From: Microbispora sp. NBC_01189
GTDB taxonomy: Bacteria; Actinomycetota; Actinomycetes; Streptosporangiales; Streptosporangiaceae
Direction of reading: 5' to 3'
Assembly: GCF_036010665.1 (NCBI RefSeq)
Contig: NZ_CP108581.1
Location: forward strand, 5,761,501-5,825,500
Length of the DNA stretch: 64,000 bases
The notes below the pieces were generated by a model. That model saw nothing but the letters and a program-made list of their open reading frames with translations. It did not search any database and was not told the origin of the DNA. Numbering within the stretch: position 1 is the stretch's first letter; every line of letters begins with the position of its first letter. Position numbers and translations under genes: made by a program. Shown one piece after another: positions 28,014 to 37,186 of this stretch.

Positions 28014-28649
28014 TCACGGGCCGAATCTCGCCTGCCGCAGCCGGGCGACCGCCTGGTCGTCCCCCTGGTAGGTCACCCGGGCGTGCTCCTGCCGGCCGAA
28101 GGCGAACAGCACCAGCTCGGCCGGCTCGCCGGTGACCACGACGGCGGGCTCGGCCATGCGGCCCGCCGTCCTCGTCCCGTCGGGGCGCCGGAGCACGACG
28201 CCCACCGGTGCCCCGCGCATGAAGAGGCGGGCGCCGCCCCGCAGCCGCCGCCAGAGCGTCTCCTGGAGGTCCTCGGGGAGCTCCCGCGGCTCCCACCCGG
28301 CCTGCGCCCGGCGCACGTCCTCATGGTGGACGAACAGCTCGACGGTGTTGACGACCGCGTCCAGGCCGGGCACCAGTCCGTACGGCGTCCAGCGCGGCGG
28401 GCCGTTCCGCACGAGCCCCACCAGCTCGGGGTAGGAGTGGCGCAGCGTGAGCCGCTCCTGCACAGCGGCGGTGTGGCCCGCCAGGAGCGGCAGCGCGATG
28501 CCGGGGGCCGCGTCGAGGCGGCGCTCGCGCAGGACGAGATGGGCGGCGAGGTCCTGGGTGGCCCAGCCCTCGCACAGCGTGGGCGCGCCGGGGCCGAGGT
28601 CGTCGAGCAGGTCGCAGAGCGCCGCGCGCTCCGTACGGGCGTGAGTCAC
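28014..28649 (-). CDS. TIGR03085 family metal-binding protein (mycothiol-dependent maleylpyruvate isomerase fold)
   Basis: 211-aa DinB/MDMPI-type four-helix protein. The metal ligands typical of the family are seen: His in LAAHLVLRERR and the HHED group in VELFVHHEDVRRA. The C-terminal beta part (RTAGRMAEPAVVVTGEPAELVLFAFGR) is also characteristic. Enzymes of this superfamily use mycothiol or related thiols; the substrate of this subgroup is unknown. The GTG start at 28649 has a TAGGCT box seven bases upstream, implying a leaderless mRNA. Confidence 0.88.
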   Translation of the reverse strand: MTHARTERAALCDLLDDLGPGAPTLCEGWATQDLAAHLVLRERRLDAAPGIALPLLAGHTAAVQERLTLRHSYPELVGLVRNGPPRWTPYGLVPGLDAVVNTVELFVHHEDVRRAQAGWEPRELPEDLQETLWRRLRGGARLFMRGAPVGVVLRRPDGTRTAGRMAEPAVVVTGEPAELVLFAFGRQEHARVTYQGDDQAVARLRQARFGP

Positions 28650-28656
28650 GTGATTC

Positions 28657-28662
28657 AGCCTA
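28657..28662 (-). promoter_or_regulatory. -10 box for the leaderless TIGR03085 gene
   Basis: TAGGCT on the minus strand ends seven bases before the GTG at 28649. Confidence 0.5.
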
Positions 28663-28931
28663 CGGCCGGCGCCCCGGCCGCCCCGAAGCGGAACGGCCGG
28701 AATAAACCGCTTGATCAGGATGATAGGGAGTATCTAGGGCCCGCGACCGCCGGGGTCTGCCCGGGTCTGCCCGGGGCGGAAACCGGCGGGAGGGGCACTA
28801 GGACCAATGGCTCGGCCGGGCGTGGGCCCTCCGGCCGATCCGGCGGCCCGCCCGCATGGGTATCGTCCCCGTCCGGGGCGCTCACAGGGAGCGGACCCCG
28901 GACGATCCCCGACCGGAAGGAAACACCCCGC

Positions 28932-30752
28932 GTGCCGACGAAGGAGTCTCCCGCGCGGCCCGGCAGCTCGGTCATGCTCCAGGGTCTCAAGGTCCTCGGC
29001 GTGGCGATCAGGACGGAGCCGCGGATCTTCATCGGCGCGGTCCTCGCCAGCGCCCTCTACGGGGGGATGACGGTCGCGTCGTCCTGGGCGCTCGGCTGGG
29101 CGACCGACAACGCCGTGCTGCCGGCGTTCCGGGACCACGAGGCCGCCACCGGCGGGCTCGTCACCGCGGCGGCGCTGATCGTGGGCGTCGCGGTGCTCAA
29201 GGCCGCGGGCGTCATGGGCCGCCGGATCATGGCCGGCATCCACCAGTACCGCATGCAGGCCCACTCGCGCCGCGCGGTCACCCGCCAGTACCTGCGGCTG
29301 CCGCTCGCCTGGCACCACCGCCACCCGACCGGGCAGCTGCTGTCCAACGCCAACTCCGACGTCGAGGCGGCCTGGGCGCCGCTCGCGCCGCTGCCGATGG
29401 CGGTGGGCGTGGTCGTGATGCTCGTGACGGCCGCCGTGGCGATCGTGCTGGTCGACCCCGTCCTCGCCGTCGTCGGCTTCCTGATCTTTCCCGCCGTGGC
29501 CGTGCTCAACCTGGTCTACCAGCGCAGGCTCTCGCCGCTGGCCATGCGGGCCCAGGCGCTGCGGGCCGAGGTGAGCGAGGTCGCGCACGAGAGCTTCGAC
29601 GGCGCGCTCGTCGTCAAGACCCTCGGCCGGGAGGACGCCGAGACCACCCGGTTCCAGGCGAAGGCCGACGCGCTGCGGGACGCCAACATCGCCGTCGGCC
29701 GGGTCCGGGGCCTGTTCGACCCCCTGCTGGAGGCGCTGCCCACGCTCGGCGTGCTGGCCGTGCTCCTCGTCGGCGCGCTGCGCCTGGAGTCGGGCGGCGT
29801 CGCGGCCGGCGACCTGATCCAGGTGGCCTACCTGTTCACGCTCCTGTCCTTCCCCGTCCGGGCGCTCGGCTGGGTGCTGGCCGAGCTGCCGCGCAGCGTC
29901 GTCGGCTGGACGCGGATCAGGGAGGTCCTCGACGCCACCGGCTCCATGGAGCACGGCACGGCCCGCCTGGAGGGCCCCGGCCCGGCCCGGCCGGCCGCCG
30001 AGGGCGTCGGCTTCGCGTACGTCCCCGGGAACCCGGTGCTGAAGGACGTGACCTTCACGGTCGCGCCGGGCCGCACGACCGCGATCGTCGGCCCCACCGG
30101 CGCTGGCAAGTCGACCCTCACCCAGTTGCTCGCGCGGCTCGTCGACCCCGGCGAGGGCGTCGTACGGGTCGACGGGACCGACCTGCGCGACGTGGCCAGA
30201 GGGGAGGTCAGCCGCTCGGTGGCGCTCGTCCCGCAGCAGACGTTCCTGTTCGACGACACCGTGCGCGGCAACGTCACCCTCGGCGAGGCGGTCCCGGACG
30301 AGCGGGTCTGGGCCGCGCTGCGCCTCGCGCAGGCCGACGGGTTCGTCAGTGCGCTGCCGTCCGGCCTCGGCACCCGGATCGGCGAGCGCGGCGCGACGCT
30401 GTCCGGCGGGCAGCGGCAGCGCCTCGCGCTGGCCCGCGCCCTCGTGCGCGAGCCCCGGCTGCTGATCCTCGACGACGCCACCTCCAGCGTCGACCCGCAG
30501 GTCGAGAAGCGCATCCTGTACGGCCTGCGCGACGGCGCGGCCGAGGCCACGGTGATCGTGGTCGCCTACCGGATGGCGACGATCGCCCTCGCCGACGAGG
30601 TCGTCTACCTGGAGCGGGGCGTCGTCGCCGACCAGGGCGCGCACGTGGAACTGCTGGCCCGCTGCGCGGGCTACCGCGCCCTCGTCACCGCGTACGAGCG
30701 CGAGGAGGCCGAACGGGCCGCGCTCGACAGCGGTGAGGAGGTCGTGGCGTGA
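28932..30752 (+). CDS. ABC exporter half-transporter with degenerate ATP site (subunit 1 of pair A)
   Basis: 606-aa type IV-fold exporter: six membrane helices (about 30-310), then an ATPase domain. Walker A GPTGAGKS (about 387-394), signature LSGGQRQRL (about 490) and Walker B LLILDDATSSVD (about 511). The residue after the Walker B Asp is Asp rather than the catalytic Glu, and the H-loop reads VVAYRMAT with Tyr for His. This is typical of the regulatory subunit of heterodimeric exporters (BmrC/TM287 type). The next gene is canonical. The GTG start at 28932 has AAGGA about 10 bases upstream. Cargo is not predictable. Confidence 0.93.
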   Translation: MPTKESPARPGSSVMLQGLKVLGVAIRTEPRIFIGAVLASALYGGMTVASSWALGWATDNAVLPAFRDHEAATGGLVTAAALIVGVAVLKAAGVMGRRIMAGIHQYRMQAHSRRAVTRQYLRLPLAWHHRHPTGQLLSNANSDVEAAWAPLAPLPMAVGVVVMLVTAAVAIVLVDPVLAVVGFLIFPAVAVLNLVYQRRLSPLAMRAQALRAEVSEVAHESFDGALVVKTLGREDAETTRFQAKADALRDANIAVGRVRGLFDPLLEALPTLGVLAVLLVGALRLESGGVAAGDLIQVAYLFTLLSFPVRALGWVLAELPRSVVGWTRIREVLDATGSMEHGTARLEGPGPARPAAEGVGFAYVPGNPVLKDVTFTVAPGRTTAIVGPTGAGKSTLTQLLARLVDPGEGVVRVDGTDLRDVARGEVSRSVALVPQQTFLFDDTVRGNVTLGEAVPDERVWAALRLAQADGFVSALPSGLGTRIGERGATLSGGQRQRLALARALVREPRLLILDDATSSVDPQVEKRILYGLRDGAAEATVIVVAYRMATIALADEVVYLERGVVADQGAHVELLARCAGYRALVTAYEREEAERAALDSGEEVVA

Positions 30753-30801
30753 CGAACCGTTCAGGGCTTTCAGTGAGGCTTTCGGAAGGGAGCGTGACCC
30801 G

Positions 30802-32619
30802 GTGACGGCCGTCACGGACACGGGGAAGACCGGCGCTGGGACGGGGGAGACGAGCGCGCTGCGGTCGGCCGAGCGCGGGGCGGTGGAGACGCTCAGGCAG
30901 GGCCTGCGGCTGTCGCCGGAGTTCCGCCGCGGGATCGCCGGGACCCTTGCGCTGGCCGTGCTGGCCACGCTGGGCAAGGTCGTCGTGCCGGTGGCCGTGC
31001 AACAGGTGATCGACCGGGGCCTGGGGCAGGGCGCGCCCGACGTGCCGTTCATCCGCGACGCCGTCGCCCTCTGCGCGGTCGCGGTGGCGCTGACCGCGGT
31101 GTGCGGCTACCTCATGAACGTGCGGCTCTACCGCTCCACGGAGTCGGGCCTCGCCACCCTGCGCGGCAAGGGCTTCCGGCACGTGCACGACCTGTCGGTG
31201 CTGACCCAGAACAGCGAGCGGCGCGGCGGCCTGGTCTCGCGGGTCACCGGAGACGTCGACCAGATCAGCTCCTTCATGCAGTGGGGCGGGCTGATGGTCA
31301 TCGTGTCCGTCGGCCAGCTGCTGGTCGCGACCGTGCTCATGGCCGTCTACTCCTGGCAGCTCACGCTCCTGGTGTGGGCCTGCTTCCTGCCGGTGATGCT
31401 GGCCCTGCCGCGGTTCCAGCGCCTGGTGGCCGGGGCGTACACCCGGGTGCGCGAGCGGGCCGGCGACGTGCTCGCCGCGATCAGCGAGTCGGTCGTCGGC
31501 AGCGCGGTGATCCGCGCGTACGGCTCGGAGGACCGCACCGCCGAGCGGATCGACCGGGCGGTGGACGGGATGCGCGCGGCGCAGACCCGGGCCCAGAAGA
31601 TCGTCGGCTTCACCTTCCCGACCACCGAGCTGGTCGCCTCGGCCGCCGTCGCGGTGGTGGTCGTCGCCGGGGTCGAGCTGGGCGCCGCCGGGTCCATCAC
31701 GGCGGGGCGGCTCATCGCGTTCCTGTTCCTGATCACCCTGTTCGTCAGCCCGCTGCAGACCGCGACCGAGGTGCTGAACGAGGCGCAGAACGCGATCGCC
31801 GGCTGGCGCCGCATCCTCGGCGTGCTCGACACCCCGGCCGACGTGGCCGACCCGGAGAACGGCGCGACGCTGCCGCGCGGCCCGATCACGGTCCGCTTCG
31901 AGCGCGTCGGCTTCGCCTACCCGGGCGGGCCGCCCGTCCTGCACGAGGTGTCGGCCGAGATCGCCCCGCGCACGCGGGTCGCGGTGGTGGGGGAGACCGG
32001 CTCGGGCAAGACGACCTTCGCCAAGCTCCTCACCCGGCTCATGGACCCGACCTCCGGCCGGATCCTGGTGGACGGTGCCGACCTGCGCGAGGTCGGCTTC
32101 GCCTCCCTGCGGGAGCGGATCGTCATGGTCCCGCAGGACGGCTTCCTGTTCGACTCGACCCTGGCCGGCAACATCCGCTTCGGGCGTCCCTCCGCGACCG
32201 ACGAGGAGATCACGCGGGCCCTGACCGAGCTCGGCCTGGCCGACTGGCTCGACGGCCTCCCGGCCGGTCTGGACACCCCCGTCGGCCAGCGCGGCGAGTC
32301 GCTGTCGGCCGGTGAGCGGCAGCTGGTCGCGCTGGCCCGCGCCTACCTCGCCGACCCCGACCTGCTGCTGCTCGACGAGGCCACCTCCGCCGTGGACCCC
32401 GCCACCGAGGTGCGGCTCGCCCGGGCGCTCGACGGGGTCACCCGGGGCCGTACGGCGGTCTCGATCGCCCACCGCCTGTCGACCGCCCAGGCGGCCGACG
32501 AGATCCTGGTGTTCGAGCACGGCCGGATCGTCCAGCGCGGCCCCCACGCCGTGCTCGCCGCCCAGCCCGGCGTGTACGCCGACCTCTACGCCTCCTGGAC
32601 CACCGCCACCAGTGTCTGA
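30802..32619 (+). CDS. ABC exporter half-transporter with canonical ATP site (subunit 2 of pair A)
   Basis: 605-aa partner of the preceding gene. Membrane part about 40-330, Walker A GETGSGKT (about 396), signature LSAGERQLV (about 501), Walker B LLLLDEATSAVD with catalytic Glu, and H-loop IAHRLST with His. Together the two subunits give one consensus and one degenerate site. I start at GTG 30802, which has GGGAG about 9 bases upstream; an in-frame GTG at 30733 would overlap the first gene. A hairpin terminator follows at 32691. Confidence 0.95.
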   Translation: MTAVTDTGKTGAGTGETSALRSAERGAVETLRQGLRLSPEFRRGIAGTLALAVLATLGKVVVPVAVQQVIDRGLGQGAPDVPFIRDAVALCAVAVALTAVCGYLMNVRLYRSTESGLATLRGKGFRHVHDLSVLTQNSERRGGLVSRVTGDVDQISSFMQWGGLMVIVSVGQLLVATVLMAVYSWQLTLLVWACFLPVMLALPRFQRLVAGAYTRVRERAGDVLAAISESVVGSAVIRAYGSEDRTAERIDRAVDGMRAAQTRAQKIVGFTFPTTELVASAAVAVVVVAGVELGAAGSITAGRLIAFLFLITLFVSPLQTATEVLNEAQNAIAGWRRILGVLDTPADVADPENGATLPRGPITVRFERVGFAYPGGPPVLHEVSAEIAPRTRVAVVGETGSGKTTFAKLLTRLMDPTSGRILVDGADLREVGFASLRERIVMVPQDGFLFDSTLAGNIRFGRPSATDEEITRALTELGLADWLDGLPAGLDTPVGQRGESLSAGERQLVALARAYLADPDLLLLDEATSAVDPATEVRLARALDGVTRGRTAVSIAHRLSTAQAADEILVFEHGRIVQRGPHAVLAAQPGVYADLYASWTTATSV

Positions 32620-32690
32620 GCCGGCCGTCGCTCACGCGTCACTGACGTCACCGCGCCGGCCGAGCTCGCCGCGCTGTCGGCGCGCGCCGC

Positions 32691-32716
32691 CGCGGTCACC
32701 ACCAGAGGTGACCGCG
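32691..32716 (+). terminator. Terminator after ABC exporter pair A
   Basis: A 10-bp perfect stem (32691-32700 with 32707-32716) and a 6-base loop lie 72 bases after the second exporter stop. Confidence 0.65.
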
Positions 32717-32773
32717 ACCCTCAGGACCGTCCGTACCGCGAGCAGAACCTGCTGCGGCCGGCGGGCCGGCCGG

Positions 32774-33357
32774 GGGCGCGGCTGCGATTGCCGTACCCTG
32801 CGCCAGCTCGTCAGGCTCCGGCTCGTCGAGCGGGTGCTGCCCGTCACGGAATCGGAGCAACGGAGCGGCGCAAGATCTACCGCATCGCCGACCCCTTTCT
32901 GGCCTTCTACCTCGGGCCGCTCTCCCGGTATCGGGCCGACATCGAGCAGGGCGCGGGACCGGACGTCGTCCAAGCCCTGCGCGAGGCGATGAACGAACAC
33001 CTCGGGCTGGTGTACGAGGACGCGTTCCGCGACCACCTGCGGCGGCGGGCCGCGGCCGGGCAACTGGGACCGAGGGTGGTCGCCATCGGACCCTGGTGGA
33101 AAGACGACGGGCAGGACGAGATCGACGCGGTCGTGCTCGCGGAACCGGCCCGCACCCGTGTTCCGGTCCTCGTCGGCGAGGCCAAGTGGAGCCGGGTGGT
33201 GGACGCCCAGCGGCTACGGACGCGACTGGCGCGCAAGGCGGCGAACCTCACCGGTGACGTGGACACGCTGACATACGCCGTGTGCGCCCGGGAGGAGGTC
33301 GCGCACGCCGGCGAGGGCATCCTGCCGATCATCGCGGCCGACGTCTTCGAGCCGTGA
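32774..33357 (+). pseudogene. Remnant of an archaeal-type AAA ATPase (winged helix + DUF234), frameshifted
   Basis: The readable part (frame starting near 32850, KIYRIADPFLAFYLGPL onward) is a DUF234 domain: it has the conserved IADPFLAFY start, a VYEDAFRDHL stretch and the nuclease-like DGQDEIDAVV / VLVGEAKWSR pair. In another frame immediately upstream, RTLRQLVRLRLVERVLPVTE (32792-32851) is the linker helix that normally precedes DUF234. The two are joined only by a +1/-1 shift around 32850-32870. The whole AAA ATPase domain (about 300 residues) is missing. A 189-aa product from 32788 would be a truncated protein at best. Confidence 0.75.
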
Positions 33358-33439
33358 GCGGGCGCCTTCAGGGCGGTTCGGGGGAGGGCGGCAGGGAGCG
33401 GAGGCGGGGGCGGCGGGGCGCTGCGGCACAATTGGCCCC

Positions 33440-33799
33440 ATGGCCCTCGACCCGAAGATCGCCGACCGGCTCAAGCGCACCCCGGACGGCCTGGTGCCCG
33501 CGATCGTCCAGCAGCACGACACCGGCGAGGTGCTGATGCTCGCCTGGATGGACGACGAGGCGCTGCACCGCACGCTCACCACCGGCCGGGCGACCTACTG
33601 GTCCCGCAGCCGGGGGGAGTACTGGGTGAAGGGCGACACCTCCGGCCACGTGCAGTGGGTCAGGCACGTCGCGCTCGACTGCGACGGCGACACGGTCCTG
33701 CTGAAGGTCGACCAGGTGGGGGCCGCCTGCCACACCGGCGACCGCACCTGCTTCGACGCCGACGTCCTCGATGTCCTCGGCGTGATCGGCGCGCCGTGA
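33440..33799 (+). CDS. hisI: Phosphoribosyl-AMP cyclohydrolase
   Basis: 119-aa enzyme that opens the purine ring of PR-AMP, the third histidine step. It is the single-domain form without HisE. Metal residues are present: [13 protein letters not shown] with Asp/Asp/Asp, and Cys in [17 protein letters not shown] in the N-terminal half is typical. A CACAAT box about 8 bases before the ATG suggests a leaderless start. It overlaps the next gene by four bases and lies 7 kb from hisF, separated by the exporter genes. Confidence 0.97.
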   Translation: MALDPKIADRLKRTPDGLVPAIVQQHDTGEVLMLAWMDDEALHRTLTTGRATYWSRSRGEYWVKGDTSGHVQWVRHVALDCDGDTVLLKVDQVGAACHTGDRTCFDADVLDVLGVIGAP

Positions 33800-34488
33800 C
33801 CACTCCCACCCCTGCTTCCGCCCCGGATCACGCCGCCGCGCCGGGCCGGGCCGGCCGTACGGCGGGGCGCTCGCTGCTCGTCTGGCTGGCCGCCTGCGCC
33901 GCCGGCGGCGGCCTCGCGCTGCTCGCCGCGGGCAGGCGGTGGGTGACGCTCGGCGCCGCCGGGGGCCCCGGGGGAGCGGGGCAGGACGGCCTCACCGGCG
34001 GCGACCTGGTCGCCTGGCTCCCACCCGCCGCGCTGGCCGCGCTCGCCGCCGCGGTGGCCGTACTGGCGGCGCGGGGGATCGGGCGGCGGGCGATCGGCGG
34101 GGTCGTCGCGCTGCTCGGCGCGGCGGTCGCGGCCGGAGCCTGGGACGGCACCCGAGACGCGACGGTCGCCGCCGCGGCCCGCGCGCACGCGACGACGGCG
34201 ACGATCTCCGGCGCCGCGGTCCCGGTGGAGTCGCGCGCCTGGGTCTGGCCGCTGCTCGCCGCCGCGGGCGGGCTGGTCCTGCTCGGGTCCGGGGTGGTCG
34301 CGGCGGTGCGCGGCGGGCGCTGGCCCGGTATGTCGGGCAGGTACGAACGGGACGCCGGGCACGCCCGCGCGGAGCCGGGACGCGCTCCGGCGCGGGACGC
34401 CGACCGCGCCATATGGGACGCGCTCGACGTGGGCGAGGACCCCACCGACGACCGCACAGACGACCCCACCGACGACCGCGGGCGCTGA
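33796..34488 (+). CDS. Trp-biosynthesis-associated membrane protein (TIGR02234 family)
   Basis: 230 aa, beginning at GTG 33796 through a GTGA overlap with hisI. Four hydrophobic helices are visible (about 25-45, 75-95, 103-120, 155-175). The C-terminal tail [14 protein letters not shown] is the family hallmark. In related genomes this gene usually follows trpE; here trpE is absent and it abuts hisI. The last residues ([16 protein letters not shown]) come from a 24-bp tandem duplication. Its role in tryptophan synthesis is unknown. Confidence 0.88.
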   Translation: MTTPTPASAPDHAAAPGRAGRTAGRSLLVWLAACAAGGGLALLAAGRRWVTLGAAGGPGGAGQDGLTGGDLVAWLPPAALAALAAAVAVLAARGIGRRAIGGVVALLGAAVAAGAWDGTRDATVAAAARAHATTATISGAAVPVESRAWVWPLLAAAGGLVLLGSGVVAAVRGGRWPGMSGRYERDAGHARAEPGRAPARDADRAIWDALDVGEDPTDDRTDDPTDDRGR

Positions 34489-34635
34489 CCCGCTCACCCG
34501 GCGGCGAGCCGGCCCGGGTGCTGGACCGTTCCCAGCTCAGATTACAAATCGCCCACAAACCGGGTTTTCGCTCCGATCGGGCGTCCGGCTGTCTGTAGGC
34601 TTCGCGGCGACTTCGTTGATCGCACAGGAGACCGG

Positions 34636-35034
34636 ATGAGCCACGGGTACCTGCCGGGTGACTCGGGTGGTCACGGCCACCCGCCCGGCGCGGGCGGCGT
34701 GCCGCCGGTCTCCGGCTACGGCCACGGGTACGGCTATCCGCCGCCGCCCCCTCCGTACGGGTATCACCAACCCCATGGTCCCCGCACGAACGGCATGGCC
34801 GTCGCTTCGCTCGTTCTCGGCGTCCTCGGCCTGCTCCTCTGCGGGATTCCCGGGATCGCCGGCGTCATCTGTGGTCACGTCGCGTTGCACCAGACACGCC
34901 GGACGGGCGAACAGGGCCGGGGTCTCGCGATCGCCGGGCTGATCCTGTCCTACGCCGGCGCCGCCGTCTGGCTCCTCTACGCGATCGGGCTGGGTCTGCT
35001 GGCGGCGCTGAGCGTCGCGCACGTCGCCGGTTAG
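34636..35034 (+). CDS. DUF4190 domain membrane protein
   Basis: 132 aa. The first about 50 residues are Gly/Pro/Tyr/His-rich (SGYGHGYGYPPPPPPYGYHQ). The DUF4190 core with two membrane helices follows (NGMAVASLVLGVLGLLLCGIPGIAG, then GLAIAGLILSYAGAAVWLLY). AGGAG precedes the ATG by about 5 bases. Function unknown; such proteins often carry a disordered cytoplasmic head. Same strand and order as the next RDD gene, which has a similar proline-rich head. Confidence 0.88.
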   Translation: MSHGYLPGDSGGHGHPPGAGGVPPVSGYGHGYGYPPPPPPYGYHQPHGPRTNGMAVASLVLGVLGLLLCGIPGIAGVICGHVALHQTRRTGEQGRGLAIAGLILSYAGAAVWLLYAIGLGLLAALSVAHVAG

Positions 35035-35093
35035 TCCCCGCCCCGGGTCTCCTCCCCTTCGCGTTCCTTCTCCCACTTTCGCTGGAGCTCCAC

Positions 35094-35735
35094 ATGACCT
35101 ACGGCAACGACCCGTACAACCAGGGTGGTTACCCCCCTCAGCAGCCTCCCCAGCAGCCCGGCGGGCAGGGCGGGTACCCGCCGCCCCAGGGCGGTTACCC
35201 CCCGCCGCCGCAGGGCGGCCAGTACGGCCCCGGCCAGTACGGCGGCGCGTACGGCCAGCCCTCCGGCGGCTACGGCGGCCCCGAGCTCGCCCACTGGGGC
35301 CTGCGCGTCGGCGCCTACCTGATCGACGCCCTGATCGTCGGCATCCCGTCCGGAATCCTCTACGCCATCGGCGGCTCCATGACCGCCAACTCCCTGGAGA
35401 TGGACCCGACCACGAACCAGGTCACGACGACGGGCGGCAGCGGGATCGGCATGATCATCTACCTCCTGGGCTTCGTCGTCGCGATCGGCCTCGGCCTGTG
35501 GCTGAAGTACCAGGAGGGCACCACCGGCCAGACGGTGGGCAAGAAGGTCCTCGGCATCAAGACGGTCAAGGAGGAGACGGGCGAGTACATCGGCTTCGGC
35601 ATGGCCTTCGTCCGGTACCTCTGCCACATCATCGACGGCCTGCCCTGCTACATCGGCTTCCTCTGGCCGCTGTGGGACGCCAAGCGGCAGACCTTCGCCG
35701 ACAAGATCGTCGGCACCGTGGTCGTGCGCGCCTGA
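35094..35735 (+). CDS. RDD family membrane protein
   Basis: 213 aa. A proline/glycine/glutamine/tyrosine-rich head (about 1-62, with GGYPP and QGGQYG repeats) precedes an RDD domain: RVGAYLIDALIVGIPSGILY with the Arg and Asp of helix 1, a second helix GIGMIIYLLGFVVAIGLGLW, and TVGKKVLGIKTVKE, the end of the domain. GGAG stands about 5 bases before the ATG. RDD proteins are thought to be membrane transport or packing factors; function here is unknown. Confidence 0.92.
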   Translation: MTYGNDPYNQGGYPPQQPPQQPGGQGGYPPPQGGYPPPPQGGQYGPGQYGGAYGQPSGGYGGPELAHWGLRVGAYLIDALIVGIPSGILYAIGGSMTANSLEMDPTTNQVTTTGGSGIGMIIYLLGFVVAIGLGLWLKYQEGTTGQTVGKKVLGIKTVKEETGEYIGFGMAFVRYLCHIIDGLPCYIGFLWPLWDAKRQTFADKIVGTVVVRA

Positions 35736-35740
35736 GCCGT

Positions 35741-35746
35741 TAGGCT
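35741..35746 (+). promoter_or_regulatory. -10 box for the leaderless DUF2752 gene
   Basis: TAGGCT ends six bases before the GTG at 35753. Confidence 0.5.
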
Positions 35747-35752
35747 GAGCAC

Positions 35753-36178
35753 GTGGACGTGACCGGACGGCGCGCGCGGGACCGGATATGGTCGCTGCGC
35801 GCGCCGTTCGGCGCCGCGGCCGGTCTCGCCGCGGCGGTGGCGTATCTGGCGGTGGTCGACCCGCACGAGCCGGGTCACTACCCCGTCTGTCCCTTCTACT
35901 ACCTCACCGGTCTGTACTGTCCGGGTTGCGGCGCGCTGCGCGCCGTGCACGATCTCGCGCACGCCGACCTCGCCGGGGCGGCGCGCATGAACCTTCTCTT
36001 TGTCGTCTGCGTTCCTGTCGTGATCGCGGCCTGGGCCAGGTGGACGTTACGATCATGGCAGGGGCGGCCCGTGGGCCCGGGCGCCGCACGCCCCGCCTAC
36101 CTGTGGGGGCTGATCGCCGTCGCGGCCGTCTTCTGGGTAGTGCGTAATGTGCCTTTCGGGCATTTCCTCGCTCCGTGA
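35753..36178 (+). CDS. DUF2752 domain membrane protein
   Basis: 141 aa with three hydrophobic segments (about 18-35, 82-100, 118-135). The family motif YPVCPFYYLTGLYCPGCGALR is complete, with three cysteines. The role of DUF2752 is unknown. It starts 17 bases after the RDD stop at a GTG with its own -10 box, so it may be transcribed separately from the RDD gene. Confidence 0.9.
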   Translation: MDVTGRRARDRIWSLRAPFGAAAGLAAAVAYLAVVDPHEPGHYPVCPFYYLTGLYCPGCGALRAVHDLAHADLAGAARMNLLFVVCVPVVIAAWARWTLRSWQGRPVGPGAARPAYLWGLIAVAAVFWVVRNVPFGHFLAP

Positions 36179-36279
36179 CGCGACCCTGTGGCCGATCGAC
36201 GCGAGACGGGCCGATACCATCGCAGGGCAGGAACGCAGAGCAGCCGACCGAGAGCAGCCGACCGGAGGGACCCTTGCGC

Positions 36280-36339
36280 GTGAGCGAGCGGACAGGTGAT
36301 TCGCGCGAGCTCCGAGCCGAAGGCGAGGAGGACGCGTGA
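36280..36339 (+). CDS. Possible 19-aa upstream ORF coupled to trpC
   Basis: GTG frame encoding [25 protein letters not shown] lies about 9 bases before it and its TGA overlaps the trpC GTG by four bases. It has no Trp codon, so it is not a classical attenuator peptide. It might serve translational coupling for trpC or be accidental. Confidence 0.3.
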   Translation: MSERTGDSRELRAEGEEDA

Positions 36340-37160
36340 GTGTTCTTGACGACATCATCGTGGGCGTGCGGGAGGACCTCGAGGAGCGGCAGCGCGACGT
36401 GCCGATCGAGGAGCTCAAGCGCATCGCCGCCCGCGCCCCCGAGCCCCTGGACGCCTACGCCGCGCTCGGCGGCGACCGGGTCTCGGTGATCGCCGAAGTG
36501 AAGAGGTCGAGCCCGTCCAAGGGCGCGCTCGCCGCCATCGCCGACCCCGCCGCGCTCGCCGCCGACTACGAGGAGGGCGGCGCGCACGTCATCAGCGTGC
36601 TGACGGAGCGGCGCAGGTTCGGCGGCACGCTCGCCGACCTCGCGGCCGTGCGGGCCGCGGTCGACGTGCCCGTCCTGCGCAAGGACTTCATCGTCACCTC
36701 CTACCAGCTGTGGGAGGCCCGGGCGCACGGCGCCGACCTCGCCCTGCTGATCGTGGCGGCCCTCGACCAGCAGGCGCTCGTCTCGCTGATCGAGCGGGCC
36801 GAGTCGATCGGGCTCTGCCCGCTCGTCGAGGTGCACACCGAGGAGGAGCTGACCCGCGCGGTGGACGCCGGCGCGAAGGTCGTCGGCGTCAACGCCCGCG
36901 ACCTGAAGACGCTGCAGGTGGACCGCGAGGTGTTCGCCAGGCTCGCGCCCAAGGTGCCGGACGGCGTCATCAAGATCGCGGAGTCCGGGGTGCGCGGGCC
37001 GCACGACCTGCTCGCGTACGCGCGGGCGGGAGCCGACGCGGTGCTGGTGGGCGAGAGCCTCGTCACCGGCAGGGACCCCAAGGCCGCGGTCAACGACCTG
37101 GTGACCGCGGGCGCGCACCCGGCCTCGCGGCAGGACACCGGCTCCGAGAGGCACCCGTGA
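36336..37160 (+). CDS. trpC: Indole-3-glycerol phosphate synthase
   Basis: 274-aa TIM barrel that closes CdRP to indole-3-glycerol phosphate. Readable motifs: [14 protein letters not shown] with catalytic Lys, [17 protein letters not shown] and IAESGV. The GTG start has GAGGAGG about 5 bases upstream. Length is normal with a C-terminal [10 protein letters not shown] tail. It overlaps a possible trpB start by four bases. No trpF is nearby; PriA is expected to supply that step. Confidence 0.97.
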   Translation: MSVLDDIIVGVREDLEERQRDVPIEELKRIAARAPEPLDAYAALGGDRVSVIAEVKRSSPSKGALAAIADPAALAADYEEGGAHVISVLTERRRFGGTLADLAAVRAAVDVPVLRKDFIVTSYQLWEARAHGADLALLIVAALDQQALVSLIERAESIGLCPLVEVHTEEELTRAVDAGAKVVGVNARDLKTLQVDREVFARLAPKVPDGVIKIAESGVRGPHDLLAYARAGADAVLVGESLVTGRDPKAAVNDLVTAGAHPASRQDTGSERHP

Positions 37161-37186
37161 ACGACAGCACCGCAGAAGGAGGCCGC

